This document shows positions 45,237 to 54,442 of a DNA stretch of 64,000 bases, in pieces. Below the pieces are notes generated by a model. It was not told the DNA's origin. It saw only the letters and a list, made by a program, of their open reading frames with translations, and searched no databases. The DNA comes from Corynebacterium kalinowskii (GTDB lineage Bacteria > Actinomycetota > Actinomycetes > Mycobacteriales > Mycobacteriaceae), in contig NZ_CP046452.1 of the NCBI RefSeq assembly GCF_009734385.1, forward strand, positions 248,001 to 312,000, written 5' to 3'. A program made the translations under genes and the position numbers. Each line of letters begins with the position of its first letter. Position 1 is the first letter of the stretch.

Positions 45237-46328
45237 GACCTGGATATTCTTGCGCGGGGTCCCGGCCGTGCGCATGCGTTTGCGCATCGCGAAGGCCCAT
45301 TCGGGTTCCCCGGCGATCAGCACATCTCGGTCGCCCCAGGAACCCCACGATGTCACGACATCCGCAAGGGTGCCGACCTGCTGCAAGTGCAATCCTCGGG
45401 GCGGGCGCGAGTGTTCGGTGCCGGCGACCCACCACTCGTCCGCAGGCTTTTCGACGACCGGGGTCACCGCCAGCCAGGGCGCCGTCGCCGCGACGCTCCA
45501 TAGCCCCGCCAAGTCATAGAGCTCTCCCGGATATTCGGCGCCGAAGTACACATGCGTGCGGACCGAGTTGCCGGTGGCAAGCATTTCCAGCACCATCGCC
45601 TTTAGCGGTGCCAGCCCGGTGCCTTGGGCGACCATGAGGATGTCGTTTTCTCCGCTGATGCTGAGGCTGCCGTGCGGTGGCCCGAAATACCACTGATCGC
45701 CCGGCTGGGAAACCGCTAGACCTGCGAGTTCGGGTGCGTCGGAGAGATGAAATTCGATGAATCCGCCGTCATTGGCTGGGATGGCTGGCGCGAGGTGTTG
45801 CCATTGGCCGCGAATGAGGGGCGAGGAGACGGAAAAGTACTGGCCAGGCAGATAGCGGGGCGGTACGGGGCATTCGAGGCGGATGACGGTGATCCTCCGG
45901 GCGCGACGTTGGACGTCAACTACGGTGCCGTAACTAAGTTCGGGCTGCTGCGCAATGTGTGCCTCGAGGGCAGCGATCATGGTGTCGCGGATCCAAGCAA
46001 GGTGCTGGTCGGCCTCGTAAACCTGTTGGTGCGGGAGTTCACTGCAGAATTGGTGGATCGTGCGGCTGATGATGTCGAAGCCCGCGTGGGCCAGCTCCGT
46101 GGTGAGCCCGAAGGCGCGGTGCTCGCGGGCGAGGTTGGCCACTAGGTCCTCATCTGGCTTGCTGTCCAGCAAGTACGTCAGTGCGAAAACGAGGTGCTTA
46201 TGGGCATCCTCAGCGCGCGCGGGGAACAAGAGCCGGGTTTCGGGTTGCTTCAAGTACAGCTCAGTGAGCACGCGCTCCCGAAATTCGGGGGCATGGGCGA
46301 GCAGGACGGATGAAACAGAGCCGGGCAT
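45225..46328 (-). CDS. Flavohemoglobin-like globin/FAD/NAD reductase
   Basis: 367 residues. The N-terminal ~130 residues look like a diverged globin (LAREHRAFGLTTE contains a candidate proximal His70). The FAD domain shows PGQYFSVSSP and HLSDAPE; the NAD domain shows MVAQGTGLAPLKAMV and HVYFGAEYPGELYD. Order and length fit flavohemoglobins, perhaps of the unusual type II seen in mycobacteria, but some key globin residues are weak, so NO dioxygenase activity is not certain. Start is 28 bp from the divergent MFS gene; a CACAAT box six bases before ATG suggests a leaderless mRNA. Confidence 0.75.
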   Translation of the reverse strand: MPGSVSSVLLAHAPEFRERVLTELYLKQPETRLLFPARAEDAHKHLVFALTYLLDSKPDEDLVANLAREHRAFGLTTELAHAGFDIISRTIHQFCSELPHQQVYEADQHLAWIRDTMIAALEAHIAQQPELSYGTVVDVQRRARRITVIRLECPVPPRYLPGQYFSVSSPLIRGQWQHLAPAIPANDGGFIEFHLSDAPELAGLAVSQPGDQWYFGPPHGSLSISGENDILMVAQGTGLAPLKAMVLEMLATGNSVRTHVYFGAEYPGELYDLAGLWSVAATAPWLAVTPVVEKPADEWWVAGTEHSRPPRGLHLQQVGTLADVVTSWGSWGDRDVLIAGEPEWAFAMRKRMRTAGTPRKNIQVLAL

Positions 46329-46356
46329 ATGTCTATTGTGCCGTTAGTATCATGAC

Positions 46357-47679
46357 ATGGACAACTACAGCGCCACGGAGGCCGCTACCCGAACGCAGCG
46401 GCTGGATGAACTGCCGGTCACCCGCAAGCATGCCCGGCTGCTGGGCGTGTCTGGCATCGGCTGGGCCCTCGACGCGATGGATGTCGGCCTCATTTCCTTC
46501 ATCATGGCCGCGCTGGCAGTGCAGTGGAATCTCTCCAAGACGGAAGTATCCTGGTTGGGCTCGATCGGGTTCGTCGGCATGGCATTGGGCGCGACGTTTG
46601 GTGGATTGCTCGCCGATAAGTTCGGCCGCCGACAGATTTTTGCCCTCACGCTGATGATTTATGGTGTGGCCACGGGCGCGTCAGCCCTGGTGGGAACACT
46701 GGCCGCATTGATGGCGCTACGCTTTTTCGTCGGCCTCGGCTTGGGCGCCGAGTTGCCGGTGGCCTCCACACTGATCTCGGAGTTCTCACCGCGTGCGATT
46801 CGTGGGCGCGCCGTTGTGCTGCTTGAGGCCTTCTGGGCGATCGGGTGGATTCTCGCTGCTGTGATCGGCACGTTCGTGGTTGCCGGTTCCCATAATGGTT
46901 GGCGCTGGGCCCTGGCCTTGGGATGCATTCCGGCGGCTTATTCCCTGGTGGTACGCATCGGGATGCCGGAGTCTGTGCGGTTCCTGGAGTCGCGTGGCCG
47001 TCACGAAGAAGCGGAAACAGTGGTGCGCTCCTTTGAGCAGTCCCCTAAGTGGCTGGATGTTGCGCCAGCGCGCCGGGGCAAAACTACCGTGCAGGCCACC
47101 TCGATTTGGTCGTCGTCGGTGCGCCGCCGCACGATCGCGCTCTGGGCCATTTGGTTCTGTGTGAACTTCGCTTACTACGGCGCGTTCATTTGGATTCCGT
47201 CGCTGCTGCACGCGCAAGGGTTCACCCTGGTGAAGTCGTTCACTTTCACGCTCATCATCACATTGGCGCAGCTCCCGGGATACGCAGTGGCCGCATATCT
47301 CATTGAAAGGTGGGGTCGCCGCAGCACCCTGGCCACTTTCTTGGTCGGTTCGGCTGTCGCCGCCGGTCTCTATGGCTTTTCGACGGCCGAATGGCAGATC
47401 ATCACGGCCGGCTGCCTGCTGTCCTTCTTCAACCTTGGCGCATGGGGTGCGCTCTATGCCATTGGCCCTGAGCTATACCCGACCAATATTCGCGGTCGTG
47501 GCACCGGCGCTGCCGCCGGCTTTGGTCGCATCGCCTCTATTATCGCGCCATTATTTGTCCCGCCAGTGCTGGCCGCAGTGGGCGGCCTGGGACTGTTTAC
47601 CTGCTTCGCGGTGGCCTTTGCCATCGCAGCCCTCGCTGCGCTGGCACTGCCAGAGTTAAAGGGCGAATCCCTCAGCTAG
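46357..47679 (+). CDS. MFS transporter, aromatic acid/niacin (NiaP)-like
   Basis: 440 residues, 12 helices. Major facilitator motifs: GWALDAMDVGLISF in helix 1 (D-x-x-D), GGLLADKFGRRQIF in loop 2-3, LRFFVGLGLGAELPVA and GRGTGAAAGFGRI. Closest to metabolite:H+ symporters such as NiaP or 4-hydroxybenzoate-type AAHS carriers; substrate unknown. A TAGTAT box six bases before ATG suggests a leaderless mRNA. Its stop overlaps the end of the convergent luciferase-like gene. Confidence 0.85.
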   Translation: MDNYSATEAATRTQRLDELPVTRKHARLLGVSGIGWALDAMDVGLISFIMAALAVQWNLSKTEVSWLGSIGFVGMALGATFGGLLADKFGRRQIFALTLMIYGVATGASALVGTLAALMALRFFVGLGLGAELPVASTLISEFSPRAIRGRAVVLLEAFWAIGWILAAVIGTFVVAGSHNGWRWALALGCIPAAYSLVVRIGMPESVRFLESRGRHEEAETVVRSFEQSPKWLDVAPARRGKTTVQATSIWSSSVRRRTIALWAIWFCVNFAYYGAFIWIPSLLHAQGFTLVKSFTFTLIITLAQLPGYAVAAYLIERWGRRSTLATFLVGSAVAAGLYGFSTAEWQIITAGCLLSFFNLGAWGALYAIGPELYPTNIRGRGTGAAAGFGRIASIIAPLFVPPVLAAVGGLGLFTCFAVAFAIAALAALALPELKGESLS

Positions 47680-48722
47680 CGCTCGGGCGTGGGCTCCCAG
47701 CCGAGCGCTGGGCCGACATGCTCGGCAAAGTTCTCCAGGATCCGAATGCTGATGTCCGCTCCCATGGTGGTCGGCAACGTCAGCAGCAGGGTATCCGCGG
47801 CGGCGATGGCTGGATCCTGTTGTAGCTGCTCGATGAGGGCATCGGGTTCCGCTGCGTAGGAACGGCCAAAGGTGGATGCTCCGGCCTGGGGGATGACACC
47901 AACCTGGTCGTGACCTCCACCCTGCAAACCAAAGAGTCGGTGGTCCTCGGCACTCACGAGCGGGAAGATCGACCGAGAAATAGACACCTTTGGTGACCAG
48001 TCATGACCAGCTTCCGTCCACGCTGCCCGGTAGCGAGCGATCTGATCTGCTTGAATCTCACCGAGTGTCTCGGAGGTGGTTTCTGACACCAGGGTGGAGG
48101 ACATCAAGTTCACCCCATCGCGGGCCGCCTGTTCGGCCGAGCGATGTGTACCGGAACCCCAGTAGATGCGCTTTCGCAGACCCGGGGAATGCGGGAAGAT
48201 CGGTAGCCCAGTGCCGGGCTGGTACATATTCGGATACTGCTTGTCTAGCTGCGCAGCGCGCGCCAACGGCGCGCCGTCAATGGCTGCCAAGAAGCGTTCA
48301 AAGTTCTTTCGGGCCAGGTCAGAGCCGTCTTCCCGTTCCGAATGATACCCGAATGCCTCCCAACCCTTGTCAGCTGCTTCCGGAGCGCCACGGGACAGGC
48401 CCAACGCGAGGCGCCCGCCCGCAATCTGGTCGAGTGCTGCGACTTCCTCCGCTAGGTACAGCGGATTCTCGTAGCGCATATCGATCACGCCGGTTCCGAT
48501 ATCAATGCGCTTGGTTGAACCAGCAATCGCACCCAGCAGTGGCATCGGTGCGGCAGCTTGGGGAACAAAGTGGTGCACGCGGAAGGATGCGTTGTTCACA
48601 CCCATCTCATCAGCAGCCTGCGCCACGTCCAGGTGAATTCGTGCCATGTCAGCAGCGGAAGGACCTTGCTGGGCAGGTCCCATGGCGTAGTGGCCAAAGC
48701 TCAAAAAGCCGAATGATTTCAT
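47676..48722 (-). CDS. LLM-class flavin-dependent oxidoreductase (luciferase-like)
   Basis: 348 residues from MKSFGFLSFGHY; AAGGACTAG precedes ATG, so the much longer frame is not used. Bacterial luciferase-like TIM barrel: RVHHFVPQAAAPMPLL, IDIGTGVIDMRYENPLYLAEEVAALDQIAGGRLALGLSRG split over residues about 65-105, and IYWGSGTHRS. Probably an FMNH2-dependent monooxygenase; substrate unknown. Ten bases downstream of the FAD monooxygenase gene, so the two form an operon. Confidence 0.85.
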   Translation of the reverse strand: MKSFGFLSFGHYAMGPAQQGPSAADMARIHLDVAQAADEMGVNNASFRVHHFVPQAAAPMPLLGAIAGSTKRIDIGTGVIDMRYENPLYLAEEVAALDQIAGGRLALGLSRGAPEAADKGWEAFGYHSEREDGSDLARKNFERFLAAIDGAPLARAAQLDKQYPNMYQPGTGLPIFPHSPGLRKRIYWGSGTHRSAEQAARDGVNLMSSTLVSETTSETLGEIQADQIARYRAAWTEAGHDWSPKVSISRSIFPLVSAEDHRLFGLQGGGHDQVGVIPQAGASTFGRSYAAEPDALIEQLQQDPAIAAADTLLLTLPTTMGADISIRILENFAEHVGPALGWEPTPER

Positions 48723-48732
48723 CTCTAGTCCT

Positions 48733-49833
48733 TTAATTCGTTGTATTTTGCAGTAATTCCACGGCCGCACGTGCTGCGCGGCGGCCCGCGCGAGTGGCTC
48801 CCACAGTGGAGGCCGTAGATCCGTAGCCAGCGAGTAGCACTCGCGGATTGCGTGCGACGCGGACCTCATCGAGCATGTCGATCCCACCCTTGCCATTGCG
48901 CAGCTTGAGCGGTGCCAGGTGTGCGAGCGAATGACGAAATCCGGTGTTCCAAAAGATGACGTCGACCGATTCAATTGTTCCGGCGGGGAGGGGATCCCAA
49001 CCGTATTTCGCTTGGGCGACGGGTTCGCCGAAGACTACGGCGTCGTGAAGCACGCGGTTAAACATGCCGCGCGAAACTAGCACGCCGCGGTCGACACCAG
49101 CGCTGTAGTCCGGGCGCGCCGGGATGCCTGTGCTGGCGACGACTGACGCTGGTGGCTCGCCGCTGGCAATGCGCTCGCGCACCCGCCGCTCTACGTCGAG
49201 GCCCCAGCGCGCAGATTGCTTCTCGACGCCAAAGTCCGGCGGCCTACGCGTGGCCCACAGGGTTTCTGTGACGTGCTCTAACTCGAGAAGGAATTGCACT
49301 GCGGAGAGTCCGCCACCGACGACAAGTGTGCGTTTTCCGGCGAAATCTTCGGCGCGTGTGTAGTCCTTGGTGTGGAGTTGCTGGCCTTGAAAACTGTCGA
49401 TGCCGGGGAAATAGGGGATGTACGGGGAGTCCCAGGTGCCGGTCGCTGAGATGATGATGTCTGCGGTGAGGGTGTCGCCTGAATCGAGGGTGATTGTGAA
49501 GATACGGTCCTGCTCGACCTTCGTCACGTTTGCGGGGCGGCGCACTGCCAGCTGAAACTGCTCCTCGTAAGAACCGTAATAATCAGCGACGACCGTGGAC
49601 GCTGGGGTAGCGTCGTCGCCACCAGGGGCGGGGAGTCCAGGCAGGTCGGCGATGCCATGCGCCGCGCCGAGCGTGAGGGAATCCCAGCGATGGCGCCAAG
49701 CCCCGCCGGGACCGTCGTTAGCATCGAGAATGAGGAAGTCCGTGCCAGGCGTCAGGCCGAGATGGGTCAGTTGTTGGCCAGTGGACAGACCTGCTTGTCC
49801 GGCGCCGATAACAACCACCTGAAAATGTGACAT
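48733..49833 (-). CDS. FAD-dependent NAD(P)-binding monooxygenase-like protein
   Basis: 366 residues from MSHFQVVVIGAG. Two dinucleotide motifs: VVIGAGQAGLSTGQQL for FAD and LVVGGGLSAVQFLLELE for NADPH; ATGTWDSPYIPYFPG matches the ATG motif of flavin-containing monooxygenases, and the end shows GYGSTASTVGATRAGRRAA. Likely adds oxygen to a small nucleophile or ketone. Operon with the luciferase-like gene. Divergent from clpB. Confidence 0.85.
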   Translation of the reverse strand: MSHFQVVVIGAGQAGLSTGQQLTHLGLTPGTDFLILDANDGPGGAWRHRWDSLTLGAAHGIADLPGLPAPGGDDATPASTVVADYYGSYEEQFQLAVRRPANVTKVEQDRIFTITLDSGDTLTADIIISATGTWDSPYIPYFPGIDSFQGQQLHTKDYTRAEDFAGKRTLVVGGGLSAVQFLLELEHVTETLWATRRPPDFGVEKQSARWGLDVERRVRERIASGEPPASVVASTGIPARPDYSAGVDRGVLVSRGMFNRVLHDAVVFGEPVAQAKYGWDPLPAGTIESVDVIFWNTGFRHSLAHLAPLKLRNGKGGIDMLDEVRVARNPRVLLAGYGSTASTVGATRAGRRAARAAVELLQNTTN

Positions 49834-49911
49834 GTCAACATCATATCGCAGTTGCCAGGTTGAGTCTAGGGCTATAAAGTTTCGTTGTGACATAATTCAC
49901 TGTGAATAGTA

Positions 49912-49936
49912 GGGTTGAGTGGAACAGACTCAACCC
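49912..49936. promoter_or_regulatory. HAIR operator upstream of clpB
   Basis: GGGTTGAGT-N7-ACTCAACCC: a perfect 9-bp inverted repeat containing the HspR core TTGAGT-N7-ACTCAA, 40 bp before the clpB start. Confidence 0.9.
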
Positions 49937-49946
49937 CTGGGGCGTT
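49920..49946 (+). promoter_or_regulatory. Sigma-H-type promoter of clpB overlapping the HAIR site
   Basis: TGGAAC, 18 bases, GTT fits the SigH consensus. Its -35 lies inside the HAIR spacer, so HspR and SigH would compete at clpB. Confidence 0.65.
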
Positions 49947-49975
49947 AGAAGAAGTAGAAAGAGAGGAAATCAACT

Positions 49976-52513
49976 ATGAGTTCATTCAATCCAACTACCA
50001 AAACGTCCGAGGCGTTGCAGGCCGCTTTGCAGCTCGCTTCGTCCAAGGGAAACCCCGATATTCGTCCAGCGCACCTACTGGTGGCCATCCTGGAACAGGC
50101 TGATGGCATTGCCGCTCCAGTCCTACAAGCAGCAGGTGTGGATCCGTCCGCAGTTTTGCAGGAAGCGAAGCGGGTTGTCGATGGCTACCCATCCGCGTCC
50201 GGCGATAGCCTAGCTAACCCGCAGTTCAACCGTGAGGCGCTGAACGCGCTGACCGCTGCGCAGGAATTGGCCGGTGAGCTGGGCGACGAGTACGTCTCCA
50301 CCGAAGTGTTGCTTGCCGCCATCGTGCGTGGCGACTCTGACGCCGCCAAGATCCTGAAGAGCCGTGGCGCTACTTATGACGTGATCAAGAATGCCTTTAC
50401 CGCCGTACGCGGTTCCCAGAAGGTCACCTCCCAGGATCCTGAGGGTCAATTCCAGGCGCTGGAGAAGTACTCCACTGACCTGACCAAGCTTGCTCGCGAA
50501 GGCAAGATTGACCCAGTTATCGGCCGCGACGAGGAAATCCGTCGCGTCATCCAGGTCCTGAGCCGACGCACGAAGAACAATCCAGTTTTGATCGGTGAGC
50601 CCGGTGTAGGTAAAACCGCGATCGTGGAGGGACTCGCCCGACGCATCGTTGCGGGCGACGTACCGGAGTCGTTGCAGGGCAAGTCCCTGCTCTCCCTAGA
50701 CCTTGGCTCGATGGTTGCCGGTGCAAAGTACCGTGGCGAGTTTGAGGAGCGACTCAAGGCTGTCCTCGATGAGATCAAGGCTGCCGAAGGCCAGATCATT
50801 ACCTTTATTGACGAGCTGCACACCATCGTCGGTGCCGGCGCTTCCGGCGAGTCCGCTATGGATGCGGGCAACATGATCAAGCCGCTGCTCGCCCGCGGTG
50901 AGCTGCGCCTGGTCGGTGCCACCACTTTGGAGGAATACCGCAAGTACATCGAAAAGGATGCTGCACTGGAGCGCCGTTTCCAGCAGGTTTACGTAGGCGA
51001 GCCGTCCGTGGAAGATGCCATCGGCATCCTCCGTGGCTTGAAGGAGCGCTACGAAGTCCACCACGGCGTCCGCATCCAGGACTCCGCACTGGTCGCTGCG
51101 GCGACGCTCTCGGACCGCTACATCACCTCTCGCTTCCTGCCGGATAAGGCCATCGACCTTGTCGACGAAGCAGCCTCCCGCCTGCGCATGGAAATCGACT
51201 CCTCCCCGCAGGAAATTGATGCCTTGGAGCGCATCGTGCGCCGCCTGGAGATCGAGGAAATGGCCCTCCAGAAGGAGTCTGACGAGGCATCGAAGATCCG
51301 CCTGGACAAGCTCCGCCAGGAGCTGGCAGACGAGAAGGAAAAGCTCGGTGAGCTGCGCGCACGTTGGCAGAATGAGAAGGGGGCCGTCGATAAGCTCCGC
51401 TCTGCAAAGGAAGAACTCGAGGCGTTGCGCCAGGAATCCGAGATCGCGGAGCGCGAAGGCAACTACGGCCGCGTTGCTGAGCTGCGCTACGGGCGAATCC
51501 CGGAACTGGAGAAGCAGATCGCGGAAACCCCGGTCCAGACCGACATGATCACTGAGGAGGTCACCCCGGACACGATCGCCGAGGTTGTCTCCGCGTGGAC
51601 TGGCATTCCTGCGGGCAAGATGATGCAGGGCGAGACCGAGAAGCTGCTGAACATGGAAGGCGAGCTGGGCAAGCGCGTGGTTGGGCAGCTTGAAGCTGTA
51701 ACCGCCGTATCGGATGCCGTTCGTCGTGCTCGTGCCGGCGTTGCCGACCCGAACCGCCCAACCGGCTCCTTCCTCTTCCTGGGCCCAACGGGCGTGGGTA
51801 AGACGGAGCTGGCGAAAGCGCTGGCCGAGTTCCTCTTCGACGATGAACGCGCCATGGTTCGCATCGACATGTCCGAGTACGGCGAGAAGCACGCCGTCTC
51901 CCGTCTCGTCGGTGCGCCTCCGGGATACGTCGGATACGACCAGGGTGGCCAGCTCACCGAGGCTGTGCGACGCCGTCCGTACACGGTGGTGCTTTTCGAC
52001 GAAGTTGAAAAGGCTCACCCGGATGTCTTCGATATCTTGCTGCAGGTCCTGGACGAAGGTCGCCTGACCGACGGCCAGGGTAGGACCGTGGACTTCCGCA
52101 ACACCATCCTGATCCTGACCTCCAACCTCGGTGCCGGTGGCACCCGGGAGCAGATGATGGATGCCGTGAAGATGGCTTTCAAGCCGGAATTCATCAACCG
52201 TCTTGATGACGTGGTTGTCTTCGACGCGCTGTCCCAGGAACAGCTGACTTCCATCGTGGACATTCAGGTTGGTTTCCTGGCAGCTCGACTAGCTGCCCGT
52301 CGCCTGACCCTGTCGGTGTCGGACGAAGCAAAGGCTTGGCTCGGCGAGCGCGGCTACGACCCTGCCTACGGCGCACGACCACTGCGTCGCCTGATCCAGC
52401 AGGCCATCGGCGACCAGTTGGCGAAGAAGCTGCTGGCCGGTTCCATCGTGGATGGCGATACCGTCCATGTGAATGTGGCCGACGGCGGCGAAGGGTTGGA
52501 GCTCAGCGCTTAA
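49976..52513 (+). CDS. clpB: Disaggregase ClpB
   Basis: 845 residues. Hexameric AAA+ chaperone that rescues aggregates with DnaK. N-terminal Clp repeat domain (to ~150), first ATPase domain with [13 protein letters not shown], a coiled-coil middle domain (about 405-525, rich in Glu/Lys/Leu), second ATPase domain with [31 protein letters not shown] as Walker B and the C-terminal [14 protein letters not shown] sensor 2 motif. AGAGAGGAAA precedes ATG. Regulated by HspR and probably SigH. A terminator follows. Confidence 0.97.
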   Translation: MSSFNPTTKTSEALQAALQLASSKGNPDIRPAHLLVAILEQADGIAAPVLQAAGVDPSAVLQEAKRVVDGYPSASGDSLANPQFNREALNALTAAQELAGELGDEYVSTEVLLAAIVRGDSDAAKILKSRGATYDVIKNAFTAVRGSQKVTSQDPEGQFQALEKYSTDLTKLAREGKIDPVIGRDEEIRRVIQVLSRRTKNNPVLIGEPGVGKTAIVEGLARRIVAGDVPESLQGKSLLSLDLGSMVAGAKYRGEFEERLKAVLDEIKAAEGQIITFIDELHTIVGAGASGESAMDAGNMIKPLLARGELRLVGATTLEEYRKYIEKDAALERRFQQVYVGEPSVEDAIGILRGLKERYEVHHGVRIQDSALVAAATLSDRYITSRFLPDKAIDLVDEAASRLRMEIDSSPQEIDALERIVRRLEIEEMALQKESDEASKIRLDKLRQELADEKEKLGELRARWQNEKGAVDKLRSAKEELEALRQESEIAEREGNYGRVAELRYGRIPELEKQIAETPVQTDMITEEVTPDTIAEVVSAWTGIPAGKMMQGETEKLLNMEGELGKRVVGQLEAVTAVSDAVRRARAGVADPNRPTGSFLFLGPTGVGKTELAKALAEFLFDDERAMVRIDMSEYGEKHAVSRLVGAPPGYVGYDQGGQLTEAVRRRPYTVVLFDEVEKAHPDVFDILLQVLDEGRLTDGQGRTVDFRNTILILTSNLGAGGTREQMMDAVKMAFKPEFINRLDDVVVFDALSQEQLTSIVDIQVGFLAARLAARRLTLSVSDEAKAWLGERGYDPAYGARPLRRLIQQAIGDQLAKKLLAGSIVDGDTVHVNVADGGEGLELSA

Positions 52514-52527
52514 GTTGCTGCTTTTGG

Positions 52528-52589
52528 AAATTTCCCCCGTGAGAATGTCATTTTTCATAGAATCTTGACATTCTCACGGGGGATTTTTC
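52528..52589 (+). terminator. Terminator of clpB
   Basis: CCCCCGTGAGAATGTCA and its complement make a perfect 17-bp stem ending in GGGGGATTTTT. The 62-bp unit with its AAATTTCCCCCGTG and ACGGGGGATTTTTC ends recurs inside the etfD-like gene at 32305-32366. Confidence 0.95.
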
Positions 52590-52641
52590 AGGTGGCACCC
52601 CAGACAACTCAGTGGAGAGCCAACGCACTAAGATACCTGGG

Positions 52642-53280
52642 GTGAAAGAAGCGTTTGCCAAGGCCGGAGTCGTGTGGTTTGGGCTTTTCGTGCTCGGCCT
52701 GGGATTTGGCGTGCTGGCTTCTAATTTAGGGTTCCCGTGGTGGGCTGCCTTCTTTATTTCTGCCACAGTGCTCGCGGGGTCGATGGAATTTATCCTGATT
52801 GGCTTGATCGCCACGAACACCCCGCTCACGACCATCGCGATCACTACGTTCCTGGTGAACTTCCGCCACCTGTTCTATGGGCTCACTTATCCGCTCGAGC
52901 TCTTCCAAGGCAAGCTTAAGAAGCTCTACGTCGTGTTTTGCATGGTGGATGAGGCGTTTGCGCTGAACGCCAATGAAAAGGACCCGAAAACCATGTGGTG
53001 GGTTCACATCGGGTTGCATGCGAGCTGGGCCTTGGGGTCGTTGGCAGGAGCGCTGGGCGGGGCGCAGTTCTTGAAAGGAGCACAGGGCCTGGATTTCGTC
53101 CTCATCGCCCTGTTTGCGGTGCTCAGCCTTGACTCCTGGCAGTTGACCAAAGACAAGGTTGGTGCCCTGCTGGCTGCAGGAGCGGCGGGGATTGGCATGC
53201 TGGCCGGGCATCAGAACATGATGCTGGTGGCCATGCTGCTTTTCTCGGGCGCTCTTATTGTGAGGCATCGCCGTGGATAG
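52642..53280 (+). CDS. brnF: Branched-chain amino acid exporter large subunit (AzlC/BrnF)
   Basis: 212 residues from a GTG at 52642; a TAAGAT box ends seven bases before it, so it is probably leaderless, and the in-frame GTG at 52612 is less likely. About seven helices, with the AzlC pattern LAGSMEFILIGLIA, TTFLVNFRHLFYGLTYPLE and VFCMVDEAFAL. With BrnE it exports Ile, Leu, Val and Met. The stop overlaps the next gene by 8 bp. The Lrp regulator usually divergent from brnFE in C. glutamicum is absent here; clpB is upstream instead. Confidence 0.9.
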   Translation: MKEAFAKAGVVWFGLFVLGLGFGVLASNLGFPWWAAFFISATVLAGSMEFILIGLIATNTPLTTIAITTFLVNFRHLFYGLTYPLELFQGKLKKLYVVFCMVDEAFALNANEKDPKTMWWVHIGLHASWALGSLAGALGGAQFLKGAQGLDFVLIALFAVLSLDSWQLTKDKVGALLAAGAAGIGMLAGHQNMMLVAMLLFSGALIVRHRRG

Positions 53281-53593
53281 CTACTTCTTTGCTGCCGTGG
53301 GGACTGCGATAGCTGTCACTTTCCTGTTACGCGCTATCCCGTTTCTCATTAAAACCAGGCTGTACGGTTCGCCACTCCTGGAAAACTTCGGGCGATGGAT
53401 GCCACAGGGCGCGATGCTGATCCTTTTGGCCTATTGCCTGCATGGGGTGAATTGGGGGCCTACCAGCAACAAGGTTGGCTACCTGTTGGGTCTGATTGTC
53501 ACAGTGGGAGTACACCTTTGGCGTCGAAACGCGGTGCTCTCGATCCTGGCTGGCACAGCTGTCTGCGTCGCGCTTACGACAGCACTTGCCTAG
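53273..53593 (+). CDS. brnE: Branched-chain amino acid exporter small subunit (AzlD/BrnE)
   Basis: 106 residues, three to four helices. Begins with GTG inside the brnF 3' end (8-bp overlap). The TFLLRAIPFLI segment early in the protein and MLILLAYCLHGVNW are typical of AzlD. Partner of BrnF. Confidence 0.88.
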   Translation: MDSYFFAAVGTAIAVTFLLRAIPFLIKTRLYGSPLLENFGRWMPQGAMLILLAYCLHGVNWGPTSNKVGYLLGLIVTVGVHLWRRNAVLSILAGTAVCVALTTALA

Positions 53594-53603
53594 ACTGAGG
53601 GTC

Positions 53604-54431
53604 ATGATCACCATCACCCCAGCTGAACTTATCCAGCGTGTGCGATCCTCCATGAAGACATCCATCGTTGCATCTGTATGGGAGCCCGGAGAAGGCGCAA
53701 GCCTCGAACGATTCCATATGGAACATATTCCTAATTCCATGTTTTGCGATGCCGCACTAGCGCTCGCCGGTATTCCTTCCAGCCTTGCAGGTCGTAACCC
53801 ACTTCCAGATGCCGAGCAGTTGGGGGGCTGGTTCCGACGCATGGGCCTCAATGCTGAAAGCCCAGTGGTGGTTTACGACCACCACAAGGGCCTGATGGCA
53901 GCGCGTGCGTGGTGGATCTTCAAGTGGGCTGGTATTGAGGATGTGCGCATTCTCGACGGCGGTCTCAAGGCCTGGGTTGATGCTGGAGAAATGGTGGTTG
54001 GCGGGCCCGGCAATTTCCCTCCGACCAGCACGATTCGGCCGAATCTTGGTCAGATGCCGACCTCGAGTTTGGACGATGTGAAGAGCCACCAAGGTATTTT
54101 GCTTGACTGCCGCGAGCGCTCGCGCTTCTCCGGCCAGAAAGAGTCCCTGGATCTCAAGGCTGGACACATCCCAGGCGCTGTGAACGTGCCAAGTGGCGAC
54201 ATGCTGAACGACGATCTGACCTTCAAGGATCCTGTTGAGATTCGCAGGATGCTGGCTGCGGTGGGTATCGAATCCGGCGACAACGTTATCGTCTACTCCG
54301 GATCCGGCCTCCACTCCGCCCAAATGATTGCCGCGATGCACCACGCTGATCTGCCCGGCGCCTCGCTGTTCGTCGGTGGTTGGTCGCAGTGGGCAGCGGA
54401 CGGTAGCAACCCGGTCGTGCGCGTCGACTAA
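53604..54431 (+). CDS. Rhodanese-type sulfurtransferase with Ser in place of the active Cys
   Basis: 275 residues from MITITPAEL. Two rhodanese domains. The N-terminal domain has WEPGEGASLERFHMEHIPNS and YDHHKGLMAARAWWIF; the C-terminal one has LLDCRERSRF, AGHIPGAVNVPSGD and VIVYSGSGLHSAQM. The last loop normally reads C-G-S-G-x-x-A with the sulfur-carrying Cys; here that position is Ser232 (codon TCC at 54297). Thiosulfate or 3-mercaptopyruvate transfer is therefore doubtful. It starts 10 bp after brnE. Confidence 0.85.
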   Translation: MITITPAELIQRVRSSMKTSIVASVWEPGEGASLERFHMEHIPNSMFCDAALALAGIPSSLAGRNPLPDAEQLGGWFRRMGLNAESPVVVYDHHKGLMAARAWWIFKWAGIEDVRILDGGLKAWVDAGEMVVGGPGNFPPTSTIRPNLGQMPTSSLDDVKSHQGILLDCRERSRFSGQKESLDLKAGHIPGAVNVPSGDMLNDDLTFKDPVEIRRMLAAVGIESGDNVIVYSGSGLHSAQMIAAMHHADLPGASLFVGGWSQWAADGSNPVVRVD

Positions 54432-54442
54432 ACTCATTCCAC

